Below are positions 48,540 to 59,400 of a DNA stretch of 64,000 nt, piece after piece. Position 1 is the stretch's first letter, and each line of letters opens with the position of its first letter. The notes beneath the pieces are model-generated. The model worked only from the letters and a program-made list of their open reading frames with translations, did not search any database and was not told the origin of the DNA. Made by a program: the position numbers and the translations under genes. This DNA is from Ypsolopha sequella (taxonomy: Eukaryota > Arthropoda > Insecta > Lepidoptera > Ypsolophidae): the NCBI GenBank assembly GCA_934047225.1, contig OW203998.1, positions 14,895,280-14,959,279 on the forward strand. Reading direction: 5' to 3'.

Positions 48540-49463
48540 ATGACTTCAACTCCAACAGAAAATTACTGTAACTCCGCACAACGTGTAGTGAACGTCACTA
48601 ACACACCAATTTTGTTGCCCACCGTATCACTTGAAATAGCAGACGTACATTCACTCAATCACACTCAATTTCACTCAGCACGAGCCCTGTTAGGTTTTAT
48701 CTCACGTCGCGGTACTCCAATTCTCATTCGCTCAGACTGCGGCACAAACAATGATGCAATCACTCACAAGCTCGCGAATCAGCACATAACTTGGTTCGGC
48801 GCTCTGCACGAAATAATACTCAACTCAAGACCCCTCTGCCCGATTTCATCCGACTCTACGGACTTTGAACCTCTCACGGCCGGACATTTCATTATTGGTC
48901 GTCCGCTCACCGCTCTACCTGAGCAGTCTTTTGACGACAGACCCATATCTGCTCTTAAACGGTTTCAACTCATTCAAGCGCTCTCTCAGCGCTTTTGGAC
49001 TCTCTGGTCCAGATCCTACCTCCATACCCTGCAAACCCGCTCCAAATGGCTCTTCCCTTCTTCCCCTCCTCAAGTGGGTGAACTGGTCCTCATCAAAGAG
49101 GATGACCTGCCTCCGCTCCAATGGAAGTTGGGGAGAATTCTCCGCACAATGCCTGGCAAGGATGGAGTGATCCGAGTTGTGGATCTGGACACAGCTCATG
49201 GAGGAGTCGCAGCCCCGGCCCCCCCAGGATGTTCACGCTACAGCATGACGGTATGCGCATTTCAGCGCATGCGCAGAAAGGAACTCGCGACAGAATCGAG
49301 TCGCGCGCTGCCCGCGGTTCACTCGCGCTCTTCGGCTCGAGACGCCTCCGCAGGCGCACGTCTGCGCTCGCGCGGCCGGACTGTTCCGTCCGAATCGTCT
49401 AGAGAACGACACGTGTATACACATTCGCGCCGCCACAAACAATATCGCGTACCTACTCTTTAG
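48540..49463 (+). CDS. Chimeric, internally deleted BEL/Pao integrase-DUF5641 frame
   Basis: The 307-codon frame starts with an unrelated 45-residue leader. It then has an integrase-core strip (LGFISRRGTPILIRSDCGTN, covering the second catalytic Asp region). It jumps directly to the end of integrase (EIILNSRPLCPIS and LTAGHFIIGRPLTALPEQ), then the C-terminal BEL domain (RFWTLWSRSYLHTLQ, VGELVLIKEDDLPP, GKDGVIRVVDLDT). The first catalytic Asp and the Glu region are missing, so it cannot be an active integrase. The frame runs into the 3' LTR before stopping. Translation is unproven. Confidence 0.75.
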   Translation: MTSTPTENYCNSAQRVVNVTNTPILLPTVSLEIADVHSLNHTQFHSARALLGFISRRGTPILIRSDCGTNNDAITHKLANQHITWFGALHEIILNSRPLCPISSDSTDFEPLTAGHFIIGRPLTALPEQSFDDRPISALKRFQLIQALSQRFWTLWSRSYLHTLQTRSKWLFPSSPPQVGELVLIKEDDLPPLQWKLGRILRTMPGKDGVIRVVDLDTAHGGVAAPAPPGCSRYSMTVCAFQRMRRKELATESSRALPAVHSRSSARDASAGARLRSRGRTVPSESSRERHVYTHSRRHKQYRVPTL

Positions 49464-49672
49464 GTTGTGAAAGTGTAGTGTTACAACAAGACATTCTGCA
49501 CATTCCTGACCATCAATCCAGCGCCAGCTCCACTAACCCAACAAGAAGGCTCAGCCCGCCAGCGCATTCGTCGGCTCGCCATAAACATACCAACCAGGTC
49601 AGTGCACCCACATTGTTTCCCATCCATTTATCCTCTTTCATCATCTCTGCATTCCTGTAGCCAGCGGCTACA
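49230..49672 (+). repeat. 3' LTR of the BEL-derived element
   Basis: Same length and ends as 46720-47162. No good polypurine tract precedes it; the upstream bases are GGAGGAGTCGCAG and then C-rich. Confidence 0.92.
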
Positions 49673-50171
49673 GATGGCATACTCTAGCAACTTTTTTTAT
49701 TACCCGTCCAGCACAATAAGTCTAATGGCAAAGACCTTATTTGCTTTTCATAGAGGCGATTATATGTTGGCTCTTTGGCCTCTTTTTCTTGGACGCTAAT
49801 ACTAGTGATCACGCAGCGAAACAACAAATTGGTGTGTTTTTTGCTAATACTGAAATATTTTGTAGGGAAAAAAATATTGAATTTAGGTGATATACCTTCA
49901 TATTTCTATTACCTATTTTATGAAAAAAAAATCAAGTTGATCTCTTAACCGCGTTCTTGAAGCGAACGTTTGTTAACCAAAAAAAAGAGGGTGCAAAACA
50001 TTTTTTTTTGACAAAAGTATAAATCTTAGTACATTGTTTATACGTAAGATTCCTAGAGAAAAGATTAATAAACCAAATATATTTTTTTTAATACAAGGAG
50101 AGTCCGAATTTCTTCAAACGAATCCTAGATAGCCTGCAGTTGGTCATGCTCTAGGCTCAGGTACAGTCTTA
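49673..50171 (+). repeat. Dispersed repeat family Q, copy 3
   Basis: GATGGCATACTCTAGC onward matches 35763 onward closely. Its first bases (TTCTTAAGAAGATGG) lie at 46705-46719, on the other side of the LTR element, so the element landed inside this repeat. Confidence 0.9.
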
Positions 50172-50992
50172 ACACTTGTACGCACGTGTTTGTACGAGAA
50201 GATAAATACACCACATACAGGGCTCCAAAAACCTTATGAAGGACCCCTTCTTGTAATAGAGAAACAAGATAAGTTCCTCCTTTATTAAATGTCTGTGGAT
50301 AAGTTCTTCAAAATCTATATGCATGGCCAGTGTAAGAACATCTTCATAATGACGTACATTTACAGTCGTATTTAGACGTAAGTGACGTCACATAATCACG
50401 CCGGGGTGGTGGTTCAGAAAAGTACGTCCATTTGTCGCAGCTTCAAGACGTCATCTTATGACGGAAAATGACGTCTATTGAGGACCGACACATGACGTCT
50501 TTCTTACCTTAACATTAATGAAAATTAACGCAAAAAAACAAAAAGTGCGTTTCTATATTTAATGGGTAGGTATAAAGGAATCTTCAGCATGTCAGCATGA
50601 TACAGTCAGCATGAAAAGTTGTTTCTGTAGTACTTTTTTTCGAATAATATTGTGACAGACGGACAGACAGACGGCTGAGGCCTTGTAATAGGGTCCCATT
50701 TGGTACTCTTTGGGTAATGAAAGTTTCGTTATGAAATCTTAAAAATAAATATTTGTTTAGTTTTGGTAGTGTGCATTTTTATTTAAAATTATTTAATTTT
50801 CAGACGTCACTAAAGTCTATAAAGTCTATTGAAACAAGTAACAATGTGTTAGGAAACTAAACGCGTGGAGTAAGCTTGAGCGGCAAATCTAGACAATTTT
50901 TTTTTTCATTCGGTACACAGGTGTGCGAGTGAGAGAGGATGATGATGGGTGGGTGCCATTTTAGATTCCTTTCTTTATATCTCCGGGTTATA
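50172..50992. other. Intergenic DNA with ACGTC cluster and SINE fragment
   Basis: It contains several TGACGTC-type motifs (50351-50500) and a fragment of SINE-like family S (about 50650-50717, CAGACGGACAGACAG...GGGTCCC). Otherwise it is AT-rich and unassigned. Confidence 0.5.
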
Positions 50993-52020
50993 CAGGGTGG
51001 AAAAAATGAAAGGGCCCTGGAGGGGAATTACCTTAAATCCTTTACTTAGCTCATTTTACTGAAAGGAAACATTCCTTTATTTTTTAAAAGAAACAAAACT
51101 GCATTCAAAGATCTTCTAAAATTTGCTTGTCTCACCCGGGAACTGAACCAACTAAAAATTTAAAAAATAAACCCTCGCTATTTTATTATACAAATCGGTA
51201 GGATTATTGTTCAGGATAAAATTTGTCTACTAAACAAGTCTTACACTCATCTGTTGTACGAGATACTTATTTATTACAAGTTTTGTATTAACAAAACCTA
51301 GTACTGTTCACTTGTAAAGTAATAAATTATACGCCATTATTACACAATGACAGCACGGAATGAAAGCAAAACAAAACAAAATTTGAATTTCGAACGAATA
51401 CTTTTATCGATTTTAAAAATGTTAAAACTTATGGTTCGAACTTCAAATTTGTTGCTCCGCGTTGCAAAAAAAATACGTTCCTTTATTAAACTTTTCGTCA
51501 GTACGCCTAGTGCAAGAAGTAATTGTGCTCTGCATACATTTATTATTACCATTTAACGATTTTCTTATTGAAGTATTCAACAAGGTACTTAAGATAAATA
51601 ACATTAGCAAGCTTGTACTTCATACGATGTCTTTGGATGTAAGAGAGATAAGAAAATTATAACGTGTCATTTACTTGTTACAAGTGAACAGTACTAGGTA
51701 TTGTTAACAAAGAACTTGTAATAAATATTTAATTTCATGAGTATCTTGTACAACAGATGAGTGTAAGACCAAATGTTTATTAGACAAATTTTATTCTGAA
51801 CAATAATCCTACCGATTCGTATGATAAAATAGCGAGGGTTTTTTTTTTTTTAAATTTTTAGTTGGTTTGATTCCTGGGTGAGACAATCGAATTTCAGAAT
51901 ATCTTTGAATGCAGTTTTGTTTCTTTTAAAAAATAAAGGAATGTTTCCTTTCAGTAAAATAAGCTAACTAAAGGATTTAAGGTAGTTCCCCTCCAGGGCC
52001 CTTAAATTTTTTCCACCCTG
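50993..52020. mobile_element. 1,028-bp foldback element with 325-341 bp inverted arms
   Basis: TA flanks both ends, which are CAGGGTGGAAAAAATGAAAG / AAATTTTTTCCACCCTG. The left arm (50993-51317) and right arm (51680-52020) match along their length (shared CATTCCTTTATTTTTTAAAA, CAATAATCCTACCGAT, CTCATCTGTTGTAC). The 362-bp loop has overlapping short frames (51347-51556 plus, 51340-51552 minus) without known motifs. TA flanks and the CAGGGTG start suggest Tc1/mariner-type mobilisation (inference). Confidence 0.88.
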
Positions 52021-52445
52021 TATACGATTCCAACAACCTAGATCTGAATGATCACGCTGACGATGTTTCTGGACGCTGTAAACGCTCGACCACAGTAGGT
52101 ACTTGATATTATAACTGGTAAAATAATGCATATGTTTACAATGTGCGTATCACATAATATGGCAAAATTGACACCCAGTAAAGCGATTGGATCAGTGATA
52201 ATAAGATAATACATACCAGCTATAAATACACTATATTATTTTGTTTTATTTAATTTTACCAGTCTGTTTTCTTCCAATATATACTCAATGGTATCTACCC
52301 CGTAGGTACAGGGGTAATTCCTCTTTTTTATGACCATACATTTGTCCTCCTGTATAAAATATGATTTAAAAAATATATTTTAATTAATTATTCTTTCTGA
52401 AATCATAACATATTTTTATTTATTTTGTTCCTATTATATTTTATT

Positions 52446-52725
52446 AGGGTTCCGTACCCAAAGGATAACCAACGGGACCCTATTACTAAGACTCCGCTGT
52501 CCGTCTGTCACCAGGCTGTATCTCATGAACTGTGATAGTTAGACAGTTGAAATTTTTACAGATAATGTATTTCTGTTGGCGCTATAACAACAAATACTAA
52601 AAAACAGTAAAATAAATATTTAACGAGGTTCCGATAGAACAAACATGTTTTTTTGGCCATTTGTATAGATAATGGCACGGAACCCTTCGTGCGCGAGTCC
52701 GACTCGCACTTTCCCGGTTTTTATT
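52446..52725 (+). mobile_element. SINE/LINE-tail family S, plus copy
   Basis: AGGGTTCCGTACCCAAAGGA at the start, GGCACGGAACCCTTCGTGCG then CGAGTCCGACTCGCACTT at the end. This is the longest of the three copies. Confidence 0.7.
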
Positions 52726-52859
52726 TCTATTTATACTTTGCAATAGTCGTGACGTAGGGGGTAGGTAGTTAAGGGTTAACCACTTTGCGGCATTTGATCC
52801 TTGGGGCAGCACTTCTTACTAAGGTATTACATTTTTTATTTTGAAAGAATAATCTATAG

Positions 52860-53274
52860 CAGCGTTTCTTAACCTTTTTTGTCCACGGACCCCTTAGGAA
52901 ATCAAGCACAATTTTAAGGACCCCCTTGATAAAAAAGCAGCAATAAATTTCTGACCATTTAATTTAGTTCTACAAATTACAAAAAATGTATAATTTTTCA
53001 TATAAAATGCGTTAATGAGAAGGTTGGTGCTGCTTTTTTGCAACTAATATATTTGGGTTTATATAACTACCGAGTTGTAGTCTCAAATCGGATTCCACTT
53101 TTAATCTATTTCTGTATTTGTTTTTAGTATACACAAGAGCAGAGAATGCCTTTTCACAGAAATATGTCGTTGAGAAAAGCAGTAAATTTCTCAGTCCATA
53201 GATTAGGCTGCGGACCCCCATACATATGCTCGGGGACCCCCGGGGGTTAGCGGACCACAGGTTAAGAAACGCTG
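52860..53274. mobile_element. Internally deleted hAT element with 8-bp target duplication
   Basis: The ends CAGCGTTTCTTAACC / GGTTAAGAAACGCTG are perfect 15-bp inverted repeats. ATCTATAG flanks the element at 52852-52859 and 53275-53282. The CAGNGTTTCT..AACC end and 8-bp duplication are hAT hallmarks. The minus strand keeps the transposase C-terminus. Confidence 0.93.
53012..53203 (-). pseudogene. hAT transposase C-terminal (dimerisation) fragment
   Basis: It reads LLLFSTTYFCEKAFSALVYT, then KNKYRNRLKVESDLRL, and stops after KKQHQPSH. The FSTTYxCExxFSxL and KNxxRNRL motifs define the C-terminal hATC dimerisation segment of ZBED-like hAT transposases. The catalytic RNase-H-like core is absent, so the fragment is inactive. 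Confidence 0.85.
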
Positions 53275-53282
53275 ATCTATAG

Positions 53283-54822
53283 GCATCTTTCGCGCACATG
53301 GAATGCGAAAAAAAAAGGAATAAAAAAACCATTCAAATCGGTATCCACCCGATTGTACATACTAAGTAGTTCCTCGAATTATAATAAACATGCTCAAATG
53401 GGCACCGATTTATAAGTTGTACTTGTTTCACCACAGATAATAATGTTCCACGCATAATAAGTAATCATGCACCAAGGCACCATGCGATGGACCCCGATTT
53501 AGACGTTGTACTGTATGTACCCGTACCCCACGCACGCGTAACAAAACCTCCGGTAAAATATTTTTAATACAGTTGCTCAAAAAGTGGCGTATTGCAGGGA
53601 CGTATAGCGTTTGGGATGTGTGCTATTACCTCAGAATAAGGAATACAAATAGAAACCTGGCTAAAATAATACGCGGAGAAAGACACCTATCCTTGATTTT
53701 CTTACGACATTTTAGTGCGTTAGAGAGAGATGGATATGTATTAGTTTTTTCTTAATTAGGTAGGTTGTCACTAGTTCGTTGCTTTGCTAGTGATGTAACA
53801 ATGTCGATTTTTGACTACGATAAATACGAGTAAACCAAATCGAAATGAACCGCGACCAATCTCCTTACCACACATCATATCGTATCAAAGTGTGAAAAAA
53901 AAGAGAATGCAGGAGGCACCGACCTTTCTGGTGACATCCTCTTGCTTTGGAAGGAGGCCAACAGAATTAATAGCAAAGTGGTCTCTGTCTACGCCAGTGG
54001 GACACATGTTATATTGTGTAAATAAGGAATTAATAAAAGGATATCTTTCGTTTAGCATAATATTTTTTATTAAGTACAAATTACTATATAGTAGGCAGGT
54101 AGGTACATAAGTTAAGTCCAAAATTGTGCTTGTTTCTAGTACAAAAAATGCTGTAGCTTGTATCAGAGATACAACCGTAAACTATTTAGTGGATACTTTT
54201 TAAGTCACCTCTTAACGCAATCAAATAGATGTTCGTTGATGTCGCGTCTTTGTTCAATCAATGAGGAAGAAATTAATCGCAACAATAGAAATCATAATAA
54301 TCATAGACTTATAGGATTCGTAATAATAATATTATGTCAATGATGAGCGATAACAGCGCAATTACTACAGAGGTAATTTAATTTTTTTTATTATTTCTAT
54401 CAAATAAACATCAACTTATCTTGAATAATAACAAATAATGAACGATTAAAATACCTAATAACCTGTAATAAGAAATCAAATTATGCGCAGTTGAAGTCAA
54501 TAAGCATTCCCAAAATTCATTTCACGATAGAACTACCCTGTCAAAGTACTTTTATTGTCAACCACTAAGTACGAAAATGTCTTGATCTGCGGAGTTTTTT
54601 CGTGAAGTCGATCACGGAAGTAACGTACAAGTTCTGAACAGGCCTTTCAGAACGATTTGCGAACATAGAAGTATGCACTTTTCAACACCACAGACATCCA
54701 TAGGTACTGGTTATCTTGCCTAAATTTGAAAAATTATCGAGTTAATATACTATAGTATAGTACAAGCACGTACCTACAAACAAGATTGATAATGCAATTA
54801 TACATAATTATTTTAAGGTTAC
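53283..54822. other. Unassigned DNA downstream of the THAP exons
   Basis: Open frames at 53573-53755, 53811-54110 and 54158-54343 (plus) and 53885-54121 (minus) have no recognised domain. Further THAP-gene exons may hide here, but I cannot identify one. A segment at 53628-53670 (CCTCAGAATAAGGAATACAA) is inverted at 63645-63690. Confidence 0.4.
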
Positions 54823-55017
54823 CAATGTGTCTGTATCTGGTAAATATAACGTCGGTAAAGCATCTGCTTTTAACCGTCTCCATTTCAAATTTTCGTTTGG
54901 TCCAAAAGAATCCGGCGTAAAGTGTTTCGAACAAATATGACTGCTTTTTTAATTGCCCAATCTGGTCTAATTATTCGTCTAAGCCATTCAATTTTTAATT
55001 CTTCCCTTTTTGGAAAT
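54823..55017 (-). CDS. THAP zinc-finger gene, exon 2 (frame break)
   Basis: The acceptor TTTTTTGTTACAG is at 55018. The exon continues exon 1 in frame with FPKREELKIEWLRRI and then RPDWAIKK. After a run of six A (54945-54950 on the plus strand) the THAP sequence continues one frame over: HICSKHFTPDSF, then LKADALPTLYLP. This supplies the conserved FPK and Trp positions, the C-x-x-H pair of the zinc site and the AVPT-like box at the domain end. GTAACC at 54817-54822 is a possible donor. The one-base shift is either a real mutation, making a pseudogene, or a homopolymer error. Confidence 0.8.
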
Positions 55018-55386
55018 CTGTAACAAAAAAATATAGCGATATTTATTCGGCATTATTTTTCTTTTAACTCGCGCTGCAATGAGGGATTTTCTTTTCTTTT
55101 TTTTTTACTCTTCCCTAGTCGCTGGATAGATGGCGCTGAACTTGGTAAGTTACTGCAAGGAACAGAACGTCACATAATTTTTTGATTATTACACTTGGAT
55201 GTAATTTTGAGATCGTAAAACGAAACGTACATAAAAAAGTAATTAATGTCATTGTCACATCACATCACAATGACATTTTGAAAATAAATAAATAATAACA
55301 ACAAGGAAAAAGAAAAAAATAATTAGCAGTCTTTTTATGAGTTTTCTAAGCCAGAAAGAAAATCTCCCAAGAGAAAAAGAAGAGAA

Positions 55387-55520
55387 GTCTGTGCCTTGTG
55401 GATTTGTATAAAAATGGAGGCATACATCTTTTTCCTAAAGATGAAAGTCGTAAAGCGCAATGAGTACAAGCCATGGTACATTTTAAACCTGGACACACAT
55501 GTCATCAACCAACGAGCGTA
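55387..55520 (+). pseudogene. Decayed THAP-domain fragment, opposite strand
   Basis: One plus frame reads LYKNGGIHLFPKDESRKAQ, then TGA where THAP domains usually have Trp, then VQAMVHFKPGHTC. KNGGIHLFPKDE followed by (W)VQAM is the usual spacing of a THAP domain. The upstream zinc-ligand cysteines (VCAL, near 55390) lie in a different frame. It differs from the minus-strand THAP exons, so it is not a copy of them. Confidence 0.55.
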
Positions 55521-55727
55521 TGTGACGTGACGTGACGTGACGCAATGTTTTTTTTTTCAATCGTTTTGGCTTTGGCACCTAGCTACGTAGTCAGTTCAAC
55601 ACCATCTACAGAGTTCTGGGAAACTATGTTTTTTTTTTAATACTCAAAAAGAAAACCTCTCATTAATCTATTATCCTTTATGCACGGCTGCCGCGGGAAC
55701 CAATGTTCGATAGTTTGCCACACGGAC

Positions 55728-56381
55728 TGGTTACGCAAGATAACTTATTTTTTTTTTTTACGTTTCGAAGGACCTGCGGTAATTACAGTCGCCAAATAAC
55801 CAACACGAGAGGAAAATAAAGGGAATTGAAGTAAAAGGGCAAAACTGCCTAGGAAAGCACATAAAAATGGTACCTTACCTTGATTTGATGCTGAGCGGAT
55901 CCTTTCTCTTAGATTCTTCCTGATTTTGTGATGAGAGGAACCTGCTGTTCCTGCGTCGTGTCTGGTTCAGGGCGCCCTGTTGTTTTCAATAAAACTCCGT
56001 CTCCGGGTGCGATCCGGTAAAAATATAATAGCGGCACTGCGACACACACTGAATAGATAATGTTTTGCTCTAAAAAACCACTGATTTCGTTAACTGGCTG
56101 AGAAATCTTTTGATATTGTCTAGTAAAAATAATATGTACATCATTCCAACCTGAATGACGAACTTCAAGACCATATATGGTTTGTTTTTCACCAATCACA
56201 GCGTCGCGTTGTCTCTTCTCTCTTACTCGCGCGCAAGGTACCGTATGTGCGTAAGGGATGGAAGATATGGAAATGATAGGATTCTCGTGTTGTGTCAAGC
56301 AATTGAAAACCTATGGCTCCATCTATGATCTAAACGTAAAACTAAATTAATTGCAAGTCAATCTAACAGTGAGCGCAACCA
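55728..56381 (-). repeat. 3' LTR of the BEL/Pao element
   Basis: Ends on the plus strand are TGGTTACGCAAGATAACTTA and GTGAGCGCAACCA. It contains a 129-codon minus frame (55909-56298), identical in both LTRs, with no known domain and no preceding gene structure. Confidence 0.95.
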
Positions 56382-56399
56382 TTTTGCCCCCCTTTAAAG
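56382..56399 (-). other. Polypurine tract
   Basis: On the minus strand AAAGGGGGGCAAAA lies immediately before the 3' LTR, in the position for plus-strand DNA priming. Confidence 0.8.
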
Positions 56400-56483
56400 G
56401 CTTGCCTTTAAAAAAAATTATTAAACTAACAAATTTGATTAATTCTAGTATTTACACTGATAAATAGAAAGTTATGTTTAAAG

Positions 56484-59400
56484 TTATTGATTGGGTAATG
56501 GACAAAGACGGACAACCGGACGAAGATATGAACCGGAGGCCGTGCGAACCCTGACAACACGAACAATTCCATCCTTAGAAAATACCTCTTCTATGATTCC
56601 CATAGGCCAATGCAGCGGTGGCGCGTTTTCAGTTATAATGATAACAACGGTACCAACTGACACCGGAGTAGTTGGAGTATTCCATTTCTCTCGGACCTGC
56701 AGTGTGTGTAAATATTCGCCACGCCAGCGCTTCCAAAATGATTGTACTAGTTTATCTAATAAAGAATGTCGTGGCAAAAGATGAAGACGTTCCTCTTCAA
56801 CAGTGGGCGCGGGTAAAAACTTTAAAGGAGTATAATTCAAAAAATGAGCTGGAGTTAAAGCCAGTGGTTCCGACGGGTCATTGGTTAGAGTTCTACAAAG
56901 AGGCCGTGTGTTCATTACCGCCTCAACTTGCGCAATAACGGTTGTTAATTCCTCATAAGTGAGGATTTGGTCTCCAATCACTCTAAAGAGATGTCCTTTC
57001 AAACTTTTGACATTAGCCTCACTGTTACCATTGAAATGTGGCGCTGCTGGTGCGTTAAAATGCCACTGAATGCGGTTTTCAGACATAAAATTACTGAATT
57101 CAGGGTGTACTGAAGACACAAATTTATGGATCTCATTTAAGTGCTTCTTTGCACCAACGTAGTTTGTCCCATTATCCGAATACAAGTGGAGCACAGGACC
57201 GCGACGAGACAAAAAACGTTTAAATGCCGATAAGAAGCATGCTGAACTTAGGTCTGAGGCAAGTTCAATATGAATAGCCCTAGTGGTAAGGCAGACGAAC
57301 AGACAAATATAAGCCTTTTGAGAACGAATTCCTCGACCACGAAAGGGAGTGACCTTAAGAGGCCCCGCGAAGTCCGTACTCGTGTGTATAAAAGGTTTTA
57401 CTGATTGTACGACACGGCAGGCTTGATGAGAAGACATCTCGGGATATATAGGTCTCGGACTCAGACGAAAGCAAGGAATACATTTGTGAATCCTACTCCG
57501 AATAATGTTGCGTGCTGAAAATATCCAATACTTTTGTCGCAGAATTGACAAAAGTAGATCAGGACCAGCATGACAATAAATTTTATGATAGTAGTCGATG
57601 ATTAGACTAACTATATGGCCGTTGGCCGGGAGTATAACGGGGTGTTGTTGCTGATAAGTCAGCTCTGACCTATCTAAACGACCTCCAACACGAATGAGGC
57701 CATTTTCGTCAAGAAACGGTTTCAACCTTTGCAAACCGCGAGTACACGGTGTACCCGTTTTTAATTTATGAATTTCTGCTGAGTAACAGAGTTTTTGCAT
57801 TTCACGCAACAATAAAATTTCTGCTTTGTCTAAATCGGTAGATGTAACCTCTTTAGGATTAGTGCGAGGTGGTATTTTTTTTAGAAACCGATAAACGTAA
57901 ACAATGGCACGCAATACACCAGACCATGATGATATTCGATTAGCTAGCCTGATAATTGGAGATTCAGCTTTTTCAAGAGAAGTTTCCACTCGCGAGGTTG
58001 TCAAAGCCAGAGATTGTGTCTTTTCCTCCGGAGGATTAGATATGGTCGCGGGATTAAAGTTAACTACAGGCCATGCCGGGGGATCTAACTTAAGCCAATT
58101 TGGGCCATTAAACCAAAGCGAATGATCAATTATTTGAGCGGGTGTGAGACCTCGTGACAAACAATCTGCAGAATTATCTATTCCAGCCACATGTCGAAAA
58201 TGTTGTGAGGCTAAATTCTTTTGAATTTTGGTCACTCTGTTTGCAACGAATGTACCCCATCGGTGCGGAGATGAATGAATCCAACAAAGTGCTACTGTCG
58301 AATCAGAAAATGCGTAAATGTCTTCGAACTTAATCCGATTTTCACAAGTTTCCAGAATGACGCGAATAAGTTGAGCTAGGACGAGCGCAGCGGAGAGTTC
58401 AAGCCGGGCCGTTGAAATTACTTTAACCGGGGCGACTTTCGACTTGGCAGAAATAATATACACGGTATTGACTCCGTTATTTTTCACATGAAAATAGACC
58501 ACCCCTCCATATGCTAAGGTGCTTGCGTCCGCGAACCCCACTAAGGTGACAATACTGCGACTAGTTATTCCCACATGGCGTGGAATTTTGATACCGTCAA
58601 GAAAGTGCAACTCACTGTGAAACTGTGACCACAGCTTTAGAATGTCATCAGGTGGAATATCATCCCAGTCACATTTGCAAAGCCACAGTCGTTTTATTAA
58701 AAGTTTGGCATAAAGGACAACAGGGGCAATAAATCCCATAACATCCCAAACCCGCGCTATGCACGACAATATTTTCCGTTTGCTACAGATTTCGTTACCG
58801 GGTGGCGAAATTTTCAGACTGAACTCATCGGCGGCAGGTGACCAAGTCAGTCCAAGAACCTTGTGTACATCCGTTTCATCGAATTCTTTGACTGCTGAAA
58901 GGCGATGTGAGTCTGGGATCGAATCTAAAACCGCTTGAGAGTTGCTGGTCCATTTAACCAAGTCAAATTGGCCGGCTTTAAATAAAGAAATGATCTGACT
59001 GGCAGTTTCTTTAGCTTCCCTTTCTGTTTCGACGCTATAAACAACATCGTCCATATACAGGCCTCTATCCACAATATCTTTTGCTCTAGGATAATTATCC
59101 ACTTCATCTAAAGCAAGCTGTTTGATAGTACGCAGTGCATGAAACGGACTTGATTTAAGGCCGAAACAAACACGGTTAAATTCGTATTCAACAAGCGGTT
59201 CCCGAGGCGAAAAGCGGTATAAAATACGCTGAAATTTTCGATCACATTCACGCATTCCAATACATAGAAACATAGACCGAACATCGGCTGATAAGGCAAC
59301 AGGAAACAAGCGAAAGTTTATTAAAATTTTAAACAAGTTACCTTGTAAATTTTCACCCCTATACAAGATATGGTTCAATGATATCGAAGTGCTAGTTTTA

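Larger units (their letters stand above)
46720..49672 (+). mobile_element. BEL/Pao-derived non-autonomous LTR element (2,953 bp)
   Basis: Two 443-bp TG...CA LTRs (46720-47162 and 49230-49672) flank a 2,067-bp interior. A 5-bp target duplication GATGG lies at 46715-46719 and 49673-49677. The LTRs differ at about two positions by eye, so the insertion is young. The interior has a primer site, C-rich repeats, a 42-bp minisatellite and one frame with integrase and DUF5641-like pieces, but no gag, protease, reverse transcriptase or RNase H. It needs proteins from another element to move (inference). Confidence 0.92.

Noticed and set aside
53811..54121. Overlapping open frames on both strands as the missing C-terminus of the THAP gene
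   Set aside because: No acceptor or motif links them to exon 2, and neither strand shows a known domain.
55909..56298. 129-codon frame in both BEL LTRs as a gene
   Set aside because: It is identical because the LTRs are identical; no domain or independent gene signal.
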